Positions 12,669 to 24,962 of a stretch of 64,000 nucleotides of DNA are shown in pieces. Below the pieces are notes generated by a model. It searched no databases and was not told the origin of the DNA. It worked only from the letters and a program-made list of their open reading frames with translations. The DNA comes from Gavia stellata (taxonomy: Eukaryota; Chordata; Aves; Gaviiformes; Gaviidae). Numbering within the stretch: position 1 is the stretch's first letter; every line of letters starts with the position of its first letter. Where the stretch lies: contig NC_082598.1 of assembly GCF_030936135.1 (NCBI RefSeq), positions 9,986,687 to 10,050,686 of the forward strand, written 5' to 3'. The translations under genes were made by a program, and so were the position numbers.

Positions 12669-15600
12669 GCGCCGATCAGCTTCCACACAGCTCAAGCACT
12701 TGACCTAAAAGTATAATTGACTGCACAGCCAAACCCTGGTGCTGTGACAGCAGGTAAAGCAGGCTCGTTTCTGAAAGCACTGCCTTCTCCCTGCCCCAAG
12801 CTACCGGGCCATCAAAAGAGGAGAAATTATGATTTGGCAAGAAGACTTGGAAAGAATAACTTTGCTGCATTTTAAATACGAAATGCTGTTTTGTTGGAAG
12901 ATGAGTTTGGGATGCCAGGCCAGGCCTTAAAAATACTCAAAGGCCCCAGTGGAGAAATTACAAAAGAAAAAGAAATAAACCTGGTATTTATTGGATGCAA
13001 CGCAAGGGTAACAGGTCATGCCCCAACAGAACAGGGGGCTACTGGTAGAAGTGGGAAGGAGGGGAAACATTTTAGCACGTGGCAGACTTGGAAGAGCTCC
13101 TGCAGATCCGTCAGGGCAGCGCAGAGCCTCCGCACACCCGAAACACCCGAGGACAGCGAACAGCCACGGTGGGAATCACACACCACAGCAATAATACACT
13201 GACTCGGCAGCACAACCACCCACTCCCACGGGTATAGGGCCACCCAAGCACGGTGCCGTGCCGGCAGTTCCCGTGCCCGGGCGTCCCCAGGAGGAGCCCG
13301 CGCTGGCACAGGCACCTCTGCGCCGCGAATCGCCACAGACAACATTTAGCATGGAGGGCTGCTGAGACGAGTAGATAAAACGTGTTTGGAAAGAAGTAAA
13401 CAAGCCAACAAGGGAGCTGGGAAAGCCGAGCGGCCCAGGAAGTGGGAGGTGGCTGGGATGTGCTTACACAGCCCAGGATCCGCAGGGCAAGCCTCTAAGA
13501 TGCTTCCCTGAGCAGACAAGCAGAGCCAGCCATTCCCAAATGCAATTATCTGCTTCATTACCATCTAAGCAAAACAAACCAATCAGTCTCTGCTGTGTTT
13601 AGCCAGAGAAGGGATTAACGCAAGACAGAAACATTGTCTTCCAGACCACAGCAGTTACCAAGCGGCCGTGGCCCACGCCCTCCAGCCGGACATGGCAGCT
13701 CTGCTCCCCAGCCCAGTCCCTGGGAGCAGATTCAGGTGTCCTCTGCTGTTTCAGGCGTGCTGACACCACAGCAGCGAGCCAGCGCTCAGCACCCTCATGT
13801 GCTGAGCCACCCACCGATGTCGGTAAATGCCTGCTGAGATAGAGCTGCTCCTGTAGACCCAGAAACGATGGTGATGAGTGCAGAATTTAGCCTTCAGAGG
13901 TCCACCTTGACCACCAGTGCCTGTGCTTGACGTGTCCAGCAGGCCTGGGAAGTGTTAACAAGCCAAATGAAGGCCAGAGACCGCTTTTAGGATGAGAGCA
14001 GCCTGCCAGAGGGAAAGGCAACCTATGGCACACAGGTCGCTTTTGGAGGACCAGGAGAAGCTGTGATTTTCAAGCTGGAGCCCAGAGCCACCACAGACCT
14101 CAACACCCTTCTTTTAGAGCAGCTTAGACATTTCCCACAAGCAATCTTCTTCCCACAAGACACGTCTCTAGATAAGGGTCCAGGTGATAAGCACAGATCA
14201 AAAGGTGCCCCGGCACACAGGAGGAACAGGGAGGACTGACTCTGAGATCCACGGTTAAGCTTCAAGGGGTCACTAAAACATCAGATTCTGGAGACTTCAG
14301 CATCTCTAAGATCTTCAGTCTACTGAGAAGATTAAGATCTGAGTACAGTAAAGAAAACTGCACTTACCTCTGTGATGAGGTACGGGAGATTTATGAAAGG
14401 GATTATTCGTGGTTGTTTGAGACAGCAGGACAGGACGATCCAATCTTGTGTTCCTAAGTCTTGTAATAAACTCTTCTGTAGGATGGAGGTAACATACCTA
14501 CAGCAGTGACATAAGCAGGACCCGCGTGATGGTGCATTAGCATGCTGGTACCCTGGTTAGCAGGGAAAGATAAGGGGCACTGCGTGGTTTGCAGGGTTGA
14601 GGAAGGAGTTACTATACAATATCCTATGGACTCCACTGCAGCGCAGTATTGCGACGCCTCTGCTGTGGGGGTGCCCAAATGAACGCTCACAACAGTCCCT
14701 TTAGCCTGAACATGTCTGATGGGAAGATAAGTGACCATGGGCTGGGATGGGGGGCTCAGCAGAAGCCGCGGGGGCCAGCAGGCCACTCCCCACCCTCAGG
14801 CGGGGGAAAGGCATGGCTCCCCGCTCCGGTCCTTCAGGGCTGATGTGCTCTGCTGGGCAAGGATATGAATAAATCCCTTTGGTGTAGGAGGTTTACTCAC
14901 ATCTTCTGTTGTACCTCACTGTAACATCTGTGCACAGTTGGCCGCTGCGTTCCATCCCGGTTCCTCAGGCAAGCAATCTCCCTGCTCTGCAGCAGAAAAA
15001 CTGAGGCACAGGAAGGATTTTGGAGTCTGATGCAGCGCCCCTGGAAGTAGCTCCAAAGGCTCTGCCTGAATTCCAAAGCAACTGACCTAAAGTTCACATG
15101 AGGAGCAGGGACACGACTCCCAGCTCCCCAAATCCCACCTCGCTGCCTCCATTGCCCAGGGCTCAGCTACAAGGGCTGGCTCAGTCCAGCAGCAGAGTCA
15201 CATCCAGCAGTTGTGAAGGAAAACAAAGCGGAAGGATCATTTCTTCTTTAGCTGCAGGCTGGGTTTGGGAAAGCAGTGATTTTACACGCCCAGCCCTGCT
15301 CAGTTCCCGTGCGTGGCACACTGATGGTACCCGTAGCCCAGCATGGTCGTTTGCAGGAGTGATGCTTTCAGCAGGACACCAGTATTGACAAGCGCTGCAG
15401 GAAATCACAGCCGGCTCACTAGGGTAGGAGAACTGCTGTTGGCAAAGTGGGAAGCAGTTCATTTAGCTGATTATGAATTGCGCATAGGAAGGTTTTGTGG
15501 TTGGGGGATTTTCCTTCCCCTCCTTTAGACACTGGGCTTCCAAATGGCAGCGTATTTCCCCCTGCCTCCTTCTTTGTGTTTGATCCCTTACCTTTCTTTC

Positions 15601-18600
15601 CCTGCTGCTTATAATCGTCCAACGCTGGTGTGACTCCAGCCCCGGCACAGGATTAACTCCAGGGTGAAATGGGGAGCGCTGAGTGGCTGTGCCTGTGCTG
15701 CTGCATCCCTCTCGCACATCAGCCCACAAAGAAATCCCTCTTATTGAGAATTTATGAATCGATTTATAAACTTGAGACCACCATGACCAGCACCTCCCCT
15801 GGCCTCCAGCGCAGGGCAGCCCCACTAAGCATTCATTTCTGCCTTAGTCCCAATACAGGCGGCTGCACCGCTGCGCCTGTAGGAAACCCCTGATGTCATG
15901 TTAAAAATTCTAGTGATGATAAATAGAGAGTTACCACAACTACTAGTTCACTCTTTCAACAGCTGATTATCCACACAAGAATTAGCCTCTTCTTTCTCAC
16001 GTGGATTTGCTCAAGTTGGCTCAACTTTTGGCTGTTGATTCTCATTAGACGCCTGCCAGCTAGATGAAGCCCTGGTTAACAGATTTGTGCGCCCAGCGTA
16101 GGCATTTATAGGGTAGTCGATTGTGTGTGCAATTAGTTTTCACTTTGATACATTCAACAGATTGCAATCCCGAAGATTTCCAATCCCTTAGTCATTCCCA
16201 TGGCTTTTCCCTCACAGCAAAACACACCAGAAATGTTGTTTTTAGCCGTACGCTAGCTCAACACCTTCCCCCATTCAGCTACATCTTCCTTTTTGCCAGG
16301 TGCTTAAGCCATTTTATAAATATCACAAATAAAAGCAACCCTGCAGAGGCTCACAGCCCCATCAGTGCTGAACCCCAGCAGCACACAGAGCAGCAATGAA
16401 GATACGATTTGGCAAGAACCGATTTCCTCTGGCAGCAAACGCTGTGACAACATCTGAACCTTGGGAGGGGACTGGAAAGCCTCCAGGAGCTGCACGGCTG
16501 GCAGAGAGGGTTTTATCGCACTGCGCTGGTATTCTCGATAGCTTCTGTGCTGTTTGTACCCAGAGGAAGCGCTTTTGTAATTGCTTGATTCTTCTGTTTA
16601 AAACCAAACTAATATTATTTAATGACTGGTATTTATTGGCACTATGCAATTGGAACACATTACGAGAATGAGTTGTTGCATGAATGGGAATTTGAGATTT
16701 TTAAAAAGCAAACACTTTTTTCTTTTTATTTTTTACTGCAGCAAGCAAGCACAAAAGAGATTAAAAATATAATCAACAAGCAAAAAGACAACAGCCTCTC
16801 TCTGACCCCCTCCACCTGCCAAGGACTAGTATTTCTGTTAACCCTGGGTGGGAATATAGAAGTAGCACACACCATGCGCTTGAATGGATTTTTCTCCAAG
16901 CTGCTTGAAAATACCCTGAACGCAGTAGGTCAGACACCACCTCGTATTCTTCCTGGGATTTGATTTTAGCAAAACAATGGGGAAAAAAATCCCCTCAGGC
17001 TGTGTCCCTTGAGCTGGCTGCTCCTCAGCTTCTCCCTTCAGCCTGGCCAGGTCCCAGGTCCCCAGCACAGGGCTGCGTCACCTGAGGGCTCGTGCCTTTC
17101 TGTGACTGAGGCTGGCTCTCTACTTGGGTATTTTTAGTAAGCACCGTCAAAAGTCTCTTCCTAAAACGACCTTAAGCCTTCACACTTGTCACCAGCCTGA
17201 TTTTGGTTTCTTTACTTCAACAACTACTTTGCTCTTGTTCCAGTGTGAGACAAAAGTTGCACGGAGGCAGCATCTGGATGCAAATTCACATCCAAAACCT
17301 CAGCTTTTCATAATGTAAGTTTTTGAGATGGACACTAGTCACAGAAAACCAGCCATGTTTCAAATGCTGCGTATGGGAAAGAAATACGGAAGCAAATACG
17401 GAAGCATTTTCCCTGAGACTCAGTTTAGAGTGTAACTCCAATATTATTCCTTTAAAGAGAAAAAAAAGTAAGAGAAAAGGCAGAAAACAGAATGTGAGGA
17501 ACAAACGTGATGGATAAAACCTCCTTTCAGGAGTATGGCTGGGCAAGGTTTTCCTACTTTGTTCTCCAAGCAAGGCTGATGCCCTGTCCGGAAACAAACT
17601 CTCAAAAACGTGGCAATTAGAGGCTATAAAATGGGTCACTGAATGAATTTGTGGCAGCTCTGTATTCTGTTCCAACACACTTGGACCAAATAAGTTGAAT
17701 TTTCTTATTTGAAGGGAGCTTCTTTACATGGGGAGTATAGCAATTTCCTTCATTGTTTTTTAAAATATAAGAGTTATTTCTAGGCAAAGAAGAATTACAA
17801 TCAGCGGCTCAAACCTTCAATTTTTTTCCCTCACTAGAGAGACCATTTCCCCCAGCGATCATCCATCCACATTACCCGTTCTGCTAGCTACAAGAAGTCC
17901 TCCTAGACAAAAGCAGACTGTTCAGAGACCGACATCCAGGACTTCTGAACTACATGGGGTTCACTTCTTTCTGTACCATCTCCCAGTGTTTGAGAGTCAA
18001 GGGATCACAGGGTAGCTCCCTTTTAAATATGTTCATGAACTTGCAGAAGTGATTATTTTTCTGTTTATATCTTCAATTATTGATTTCCAGCTTTCTGCAG
18101 ATAAGCCAAAGAAAGTGAAATTAATTAAAAAACCAAAACAACTCCAAACCAGCAGGCTTTACTGCTGCATAATAAACAGAAAAGCTGCTAATGAAGCAAC
18201 AACCACAAATGGTCTTGGCCAGAAAAAAATAATTGTCTATCAAGTGCCTCAAAATCTGATCTCAGAGGCCCCCCAAACGCAAAGGAAGATGGCACGGTAC
18301 AAGTCCTTTGCTAATAACGCCAGGACAGTCTCACTGCTCTGAACGTTCCTGACTGGCGACTTCTCACGACTGAAGATCTCTGTCTGGGACAGCCCAAGGT
18401 GAAGCCACCAGCCCAGCCCCTGAAGGACGAGGGACAACTCTCTTCAAACTGTCCAAAAAGGCTGAGGCACTTCAGCGTCATTTTCAGACACACCTCTTAA
18501 GATGGGTATTTTCAGCATGTTTTACAGGACATCAGAGAAAAGTTACCACCACAAATGCTATTCAGGACTATTTCTTCTCAGCATCTTCCCCACATACTGA

Positions 18601-21250
18601 CAAGACCATGAGTACTGCAGCCTAATTCCAGCTAAAAAACTGAAAGCTGGCCACTGCTGCAATATTATTTAGAAAGCAGTCACCACGAACACCCTCCCTG
18701 CTGCTGTTTTATTTCCTTATTATTAACTCAGCGAATAAAAAAAGTCATGGTGGTAACAAAGTTTTATTGCCCTGTCCAGAAATATGTAAATAAGACTTTC
18801 TAGAGTAAGACACGAGTTTAGTGCTTGCTTAAGTGGTATGAGTGCCTGGCATGGGGTTAGTTTCAGAAAATGAAATCTCTGTAGTATCTGAGGTAGTTAC
18901 AGCTAAAGGCTGGCTGGCTCTGCCATTCCCAGGCACAGGGGTCCCTCACACCCCGGGCTGTGTCAGACATCTCATGCTCATGAGAAAGAGCAGATGGCAG
19001 CACCGCTCAGCAACTGGACGCGAGCAACAGCCCCCTTTACAGCTGCCTCCTGCCCACGGGCGCACACAGCCGCCCCTCGCTCCTGCTCAGGAGAGCCCAA
19101 AGCAGCAGGCAGGAGGCCCGGAGGCCCCGCCGTTGGCTGCATCGCTTTGGATGCAGAATTTTCTCTTTTGCAGACAAGCTCAGCCAGAGCCCTAACAAGC
19201 TGGTGGTTTGTTTGCAGAGAAAAACCAAACAGAAGACAAATCAACTTCATACCTTTCAGTGAAACATGAGGGAAAATCATGCATTACACTTCAGAGCCTT
19301 CATGTTTAGTGAAATGAAATGAGTTCATGAAAGACTAATTGCCCAGTTTGTTTTATGCATAAGCCCCGGCATTCCTAGCACATGCAGTTACAGCTTGTTT
19401 CTGGCCTAATATTTTGCCATTTTTTGGTTTGAGACCAAAGAAAAGAGAGCCAAATGAAAAAAATATCAGTCTTTGCAATATCTATAATTTACTAACAGCT
19501 ATTAAAACCTGGGATTTAGGATCCATCCTTCCTCCTCCACTAAGTAAAGGAATACTGCAGGACTTTAAACACCTTGGTGCAAGACCCATGGCAGCTCAGG
19601 CAGCCAGGAAGGACCTGTGGGGCAGGATGCTCTTGCAGGTACAAGGACACCAAAATAAGGGTTTGAAATGAGCCTGTGCTTGGGAATATGAAGGGCAAGA
19701 TCAAGAAGCAATAGGGATGAAAACTCCGTGAATTGTCTAATACTGCCTCTAATATTTCACTATCTGGAAGATACCCAAGGAGGCTATATAAGACATCTAA
19801 GTTTATACACAGCAGAAACTGAAAGCTGAGTGATGGGGTGGGGTAAAAGGTGAAAGAGGGGAAGGGAAAATAGCTAAAGAACCCTCAAAAATAGCCAAAA
19901 GGATACCCACAGAGGAAATTTCTTCCAGACAAGCAACATAAATAAAGCATAATTCAGTAAAATGTTATCATCAGAAAACAGAGTTCACAGTCAGTATCTG
20001 ACTGTGCAGCATAAATCCTCGTTACAAATAAAGATGTTTGAGCAATCACAATCCCTCTGACGAAGCAGAACGCAGAAGCCTCTGTGCCTGCCTGTGTGGG
20101 AATGGAGTGCTGCAGTCTTGGCACTCGGTGGACAGATGCTATCGGGGGTTGCCACGGAAACCGGAGGATGCAGACCCAGCAGCTTTGACTTTGCATCAAC
20201 TGACAGCGAGTTCAGCTGGGGACACTGAGAATGCTGGTGGTTTCCTCCAGCTCCCCGGCAGGATTGTGATGGGGCTGTATTTGAAGCTTTCCTACAGTCA
20301 AGTCTCCTTCCACCACTTCCACAGCCCACCCTTCATGTCCCCCCACCGTGTACAGGCACAACCACACATGCATGCACCCCATTTGCCTCCTCCTTCCTCC
20401 CTGGTTAGATGACAACACAGGTCATTTTCCTCGCCCATCACTTCCATCCAGCTTCCTCCTCACTGAGCTGCCGTGTGACAGCTTTTAAGTATTTTTGAGT
20501 TTTCTGGAGAGGGGTATCCTCTGGAAGCAGAGTTATTTTTTTACTGAAGTTCCTTTCACTGCAGAGGAAGCCCCGATATCCCACCTCCCTTTACAAACCT
20601 AGAGAGAGCAGGAAACACTGTATGATTTGTACAGATCTAGAAAGGATCACTTCAGAGTTTACTGTAAATTTTTTTTTTTTCTGAAAAGAGATGTGATTCA
20701 GAGGGAACCCATCATACAGAAGAGTCCAACACCAGGTGAATTACTGCCACCTTTGGCAATGTTGCTCTTACCTTATTATCCCATATTGCTCCCATTGTGG
20801 TATCCCCAACAGGAAAACTGCTGTGGAACACACTGCTGGGGTTTGGAGAAGAGAGATCCCCCTTTTTCCATCTACACCCTGAAGCAATGCAAATTTCATT
20901 AAAAAGTCTCTTTAGGTCAAATTTCTCATTATTTGCCCATAAATATTATGCATGTTAATTCAACTGCAATCTTAAACTTGTGTGCAGACTTTCCATAAAT
21001 TTTTCCTGTTGCTGCACCTCTGAAGCTGAGACCCTAATGTCACAGAGCTGTAACATGGTGGTTCTTCAGTAAAATGGCATCCCAAAGCCATGCATTAAGT
21101 CCTCTGGAAAATAAATTTAATTCTCATAAAAGCTAAACCAGTTATATCTCATACAAAGGAGCAGAACAAATCAGCACTGGGCATTTATGCTTCACAAGAA
21201 TAACTGTGCAGGTAGATCCAAGGAGCACTATTATTCGTTGCAGATTTGCA

Positions 21251-21251
<1 letters not shown>
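12669..21251. other. Intergenic DNA, no gene recognised
   Basis: No protein family, exon series or CR1 was recognised. A moderately CpG-rich patch lies at about 13,080-13,340. A 12-base tandem duplication (AAATACGGAAGC twice) lies near 17,382-17,406. An AATAAA on the minus strand occurs at 18,763-18,768, without a gene that needs it. Short ORFs here have no recognisable domain. Confidence 0.55.

Positions 21252-21276
<25 letters not shown>
21252..21276. repeat. Homopolymer of 25 C (25 G on the ZFYVE28 sense strand)
   Basis: An uninterrupted C run counted directly from the sequence, 340-630 bp beyond the candidate ZFYVE28 poly(A) signals. The length is likely variable in the population and prone to sequencing error. 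On the minus strand it is a G25 tract, able to form G-quadruplexes. Confidence 0.95.
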
Positions 21277-21281
<5 letters not shown>

Positions 21282-21617
21282 GATTATTCAGATGTGACAC
21301 AGGCAGATCAAATATGCCTAATGTGTGAAGTGGCCACTGACACAAGATATTTTGGGAAGGGAGATTTTTCAGCCTGCGGCAAGGGATAGCACAAGGCAAT
21401 GTTAAGTGACAGGCTAGTGCTCCAGCTTTGATCTACCACCCCTTCTCCATATGGGCAGCTTCCATTTTCAACTTTGAACTAATTTCTTTCATATTATTAA
21501 CGAAAGTGGGAAAGACTTAAGGCCAGTTTGTTTGACAGGATGGCAGCTGTCACTCCATATAAACAGACCCCGAAATGAAAGAGCAATCCAGCACATGGAA
21601 GTAGAAAGTCCTGACAC

Positions 21618-21623
21618 TTTAAT
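21618..21623 (-). promoter_or_regulatory. Candidate alternative poly(A) signal ATTAAA for ZFYVE28
   Basis: ATTAAA on the transcribed strand, about 2.17 kb past the stop. It is followed within 60 bases by a GU/U-rich stretch (TGTGCTGGATTGCTCTTTC), the expected layout for a cleavage site, so it may be the distal end. Confidence 0.4.
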
Positions 21624-21721
21624 TATCTGAAGAGATTACAAGATGAAGGTCTTCCTTGAGGCAAATGTATATTAGTATTGATATAGTCATTGTGCTTTTC
21701 AGTAAGAGAAATAGGAGTCTG

Positions 21722-21729
21722 TATTTACA
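21722..21729 (-). promoter_or_regulatory. Pumilio-type element TGTAAATA in the 3' UTR
   Basis: The transcribed strand reads TGTAAATA, matching the known Pumilio consensus UGUANAUA. It would be in the mRNA only if the distal ATTAAA end is used. An 8-base match can arise by chance in AT-rich DNA. Confidence 0.25.
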
Positions 21730-21884
21730 TAAGAAACTATAGTGTCTGAGATCTTTAAATATCGTATTTATGGAAATGATTCTGAATTACAGCATTTACA
21801 AAATAAAAACAAGCTTGAATAAATATCCAGTCCATTAAATAAGATTATTTTTCTTTTTTTCACAGAAGCAACTTTTTGTGCATA

Positions 21885-21890
21885 TTTATT
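21885..21890 (-). promoter_or_regulatory. Candidate poly(A) signal AATAAA for ZFYVE28
   Basis: This is the only canonical AATAAA on the transcribed strand that I found between the stop codon and the poly-C tract, about 1.9 kb past the stop. The DNA just downstream is A-rich rather than GU-rich, which weakens it as the main site. Confidence 0.4.
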
Positions 21891-22132
21891 TCACAATTGA
21901 AGTTTTTTGTATTTTTTATCCTATAAAAGAAGCATTAAATTTGTTGGGTTTTTTTCCTAAAAATAAAACTGCAATAATCATTGCAATGTGAAGCCTGAGA
22001 TTTAAGCCTGAATAAGTATCATTGCTTGCACCACGTTACCCACCTCCCACCAATCGCCCAACCCCATGCATTTCCAAACTCTGGTGAATGCCGACACTCC
22101 AACTCAAGGATTCCGTGGGAAGGACTTCAGGG

Positions 22133-22150
22133 AAATAATAATAATAATAA
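22133..22150. repeat. (AAT)n microsatellite
   Basis: About six AAT units on the plus strand within the inferred 3' UTR; in the mRNA this is an AU-rich (ATT)n run. It may be length-polymorphic. Confidence 0.8.
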
Positions 22151-23786
22151 AAAAATATAAATAAGGTGAGGATAACACATCAGAGCTGACATTGTCTACA
22201 AACAGCATCATAAGGCTTGTGCATTACACATAAACTAAGTGAAGCTGTTTCATCTGATTCAAAACGACAGTAGTGCCAAACTGTTGTACCCTTATATGGC
22301 TCATTAACACTGAATATTAAACGACTTAACAAATGGGGAATGTCCCCCAAAAAAGAAATTTAAAAAAACAAACAACACTGGCCAGTTTTGCTTTATCATT
22401 TTGAATGACGACCTTTCTTGAGCATGATACCGCAAACAACTTCCTCATCCTTTTTTGTATGTATCACTTTGAAACACAGTGTGTAACACTGAGTGTCAAG
22501 AAAGGGGATACAGAAAAGAGCTCTTGATCTCATTTCCTCTGTAACCACAGCACACACTGTCTTGCTTTTCATGTGGCTAACTCAAAGCATGTCCAAACGC
22601 CTTTGAAACCTCAGTGCTCAGGGAGCTCTTACTGCAAATAGTTTGTGCAAGATCATAGCATCAATCCATGTGAGTCTTATTTCTTTCTTCTCCAAGTGGA
22701 GATAAAAATTAATCCCTGGTGTTTCAAATAAATACAAACGTCTTCTGAGTTGTTAGCATGAGTGAAGCAACAGTATGCAATATTTTACACAGTTACTCTG
22801 CCAAATGTGGACAACAAGTACTCTTCTCTAGTTGACCATTCTGTACGACCTTTTGAATGTATCATTACGTATTTGCCTTTTAAAAACCATTTTAAAAAAC
22901 TCAGTATGGGAGAAATAATTTGTCACATCTACTGAATTTTGCTGCTAAACTCTTTCAAAAATATGTATTTTAATATTAATTAATTTGTTAACCATTTCCT
23001 CTGAAGTTTGTTAAGTTTTAAATGCTGACATAGAAACCAAAGCTCTGTGTTATACTTTTAGCAAGAGGATTTAGCATAAATTATGCAGATTATCAATACT
23101 TCCCAAACTCCAAAATATGGAACTGGAAGTTGTAAAACTTAATTTTTAGAAGACAACTTGGAGTTATTGCTCTGCTTGGTAAATGGAAGGCAACAGAAAT
23201 AAACTGCTTCAGGACCTTCAGTGCTTCCTATGTGATTCAAAGAAAATTTTGCCTTTGTAAATATCGAATATGGGTTTGACATGGTTTTGCTTTAAGTAAT
23301 CCTAGCATAGGTAGCAAAAATCTAGCAATGGGAAAGTTAAACCACAGCAGGAGGGAGAGCGCCGACATCCACTGCCATGCTGGTATTCTAGTGAGCACAG
23401 AAGTGTCCGAGCTTTGGGATTGATTTGCTGGGATGGACTAGTTAACCTGCTACTCTGTTCCTAGCATGTAAGATAAGCAGCAACAGTTGTTCAATTCTCT
23501 GAGCCCTATTTCTTTCCACACAGTGCATTTGTTCTGCATATGGCATTGTAACATCAATGTTATAAATTTATGGAAGACTGTACTGCAGCCTTAGAGCTAC
23601 AGACGCGTCATACTTCCCTTTAGCAGCTTAGTAAAATGCAATAAAAACTGTCTGTACAAAATTTATAATAATGGATGTCAAAGCCTACATGCCCTCACGG
23701 GGTCCCTCTTTCAAGTTAATTCTTGGCTTAGGTCAAATATATCAGTCCGGGTAAGACTCCAGAAGACACATCAGTAGTTTAATATG

Positions 23787-23918
23787 TCAGATACCAGCTT
23801 TGTCACTATAGAAAGGAGTGACATGGAACATGTAACAGTGAGTGCAAACACGGACAGGCTTCATCTGACCATAACGAGGTAATGGAGCAGAGTGGGAGGA
23901 ACAGCGGGAACAGAAGAT
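23787..23918 (-). CDS. ZFYVE28: ZFYVE28 terminal coding exon, second half of FYVE and stop
   Basis: The coding part of the last exon follows the acceptor CTTGTTTTTCAG in phase 0 and gives 43 codons plus TGA (23,787-23,789). It reads [18 protein letters not shown], then [15 protein letters not shown] and [10 protein letters not shown]. It completes the FYVE domain with the last four zinc-ligand cysteines (FC, RC, VC, HC) and the RVC signature, so the finger looks functional. The tail after the domain, [14 protein letters not shown], closely matches the C terminus of vertebrate LST2 as I know it and ends at the same place, so the protein is not truncated here. The exon continues into the 3' UTR. 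Confidence 0.97.
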   Translation of the reverse strand: MFCSRCSSHSAPLPRYGQMKPVRVCTHCYMFHVTPFYSDKAGI

Positions 23919-24858
23919 CTGAAAAACAAGAGGAAGATTCCACTTTAGTTCCTTTGAAGAACTGGATGGGACAAAACTGATTTCAAGAGAGGGGAAAGAA
24001 GATTGTGTGTGCTGGGCTTTTGTGTATTGGCAACACCACCCTCCTCAGCATAGCAAGTGAAAGCCCTCTGCAGCAATTCATAGCTTGATGACAAATTCAT
24101 CTGACTGTGCTTAGCCTCTCGGGTGCCCAAGCACTGACATTAGCCAAGGCAGGCCTGTCTAGCTCTGCAGGTCACAAGGGAAGGCAGCTCCACCAGAGAT
24201 GAAAAGAAGCATCTCCCTCCGTTGGTTTTAAAGAAAGACTAGGGGAGTATTTGTGAATATCTCCGAAGTTCCTACTCCTGCAAGTCCGCTACAAAGTTAA
24301 CAAAAACAGCTTCTCTACCCTCTTCCTTTTTAACTTGTACACCAGCAAGCAAGCAAAATAGGATTGCAGATTTCTGGCTTCCCGAGGCACATGGCTGCTT
24401 TATTCTCCCTCGCTCCCTCTTCCTCCCCCACAAAATTGCAAAGCAGCAGCCCTACACACCGCAGTCCTCCTGCAAAGATTTAGAAAGAAAGCCAAGGAGC
24501 ACACCATCCCTGCAGCTGAGCTGTGCATCGCCCCTTGCAGTGCAGGCTGCTGCAGCTCGTTAAAGCTTAGAGCAGTAGTCTAGAGTGACTCTGGATTCAG
24601 GGTGTTTGTTCCAGGATCTCAACAGCAAGTTCTGCTTATTAGCAGACAAATGCTTATTGCTGTATAAGAGTCAAAATCCTCCCCCTACACACTTTCTAAA
24701 CTTAAGCTGAGCAGTTGACAGCCAAGACATACAATAACACTTGTGACTTGAAAATCCTGGCCAAGTGCATGCATTTTGCTGTGCAGCTGAGTTTGTGGTA
24801 CACATAAATTTGCTGTTCTCCTTGGCGGATAGTTTGTCACGTTTGACTGAGTCATTAC
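23919..24858 (-). other. ZFYVE28: ZFYVE28 last intron (940 bp), splits the FYVE domain
   Basis: A phase-0 intron between GK and IFC of the FYVE finger, GT at 24,858 and AG at 23,919 on the minus strand. Nothing else is recognised inside. Confidence 0.9.
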
Positions 24859-24962
24859 CTTGCCACAGCTCCGACAGTGATGTTTCCTGCGAATGACTGT
24901 GAACGGAGCCTTGCACGCAGTGCAGTAGCTGCAGACTTCATCTGGAACCCAGTCAGGAGGAT
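24859..24962 (-). CDS. ZFYVE28: ZFYVE28 coding exon, first half of FYVE zinc finger
   Basis: This 104-nt exon has acceptor GGTGTTTCTGACAG and donor GTAATGAC, entering in phase 1 and leaving in phase 0 after Lys. It encodes [14 protein letters not shown], then [19 protein letters not shown] and GK. Two of the three FYVE signatures are intact: the WxxD motif (WVPD) and the basic RRKHHCR motif that contacts the PtdIns3P head group. The first four zinc-ligand cysteines are present (YC, AC, HHC, RSC), plus an extra Cys in DEVC that is not a standard ligand. The domain is cut by an intron between GK and IFC. The predicted role is endosomal membrane targeting through PtdIns3P. Confidence 0.97.

Larger units (their letters stand above)
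21600..23786 (-). other. ZFYVE28: ZFYVE28 3' UTR (inferred extent)
   Basis: AT-rich, non-coding DNA directly downstream of the ZFYVE28 stop, with no ORF of note and no interspersed repeat that I recognise, consistent with one long 3' UTR. In the mRNA sense it contains a short (ATT)n run at 22,133-22,150 and a Pumilio-type TGTAAATA at 21,722-21,729. The extent rests on the first plausible poly(A) signals, AATAAA at 21,885 and ATTAAA at 21,618. No transcript data are available, so the end could differ. Confidence 0.5.

Noticed and set aside
12232..12708. 158-codon plus-strand ORF
   Set aside because: It is the antisense of the CR1 ORF2 fragment at 12,226-12,657.
18763..18768. Minus-strand AATAAA, considered as the ZFYVE28 3' end
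   Set aside because: It would require a 5-kb 3' UTR running through the C25 tract, and nearer poly(A) signals are available.
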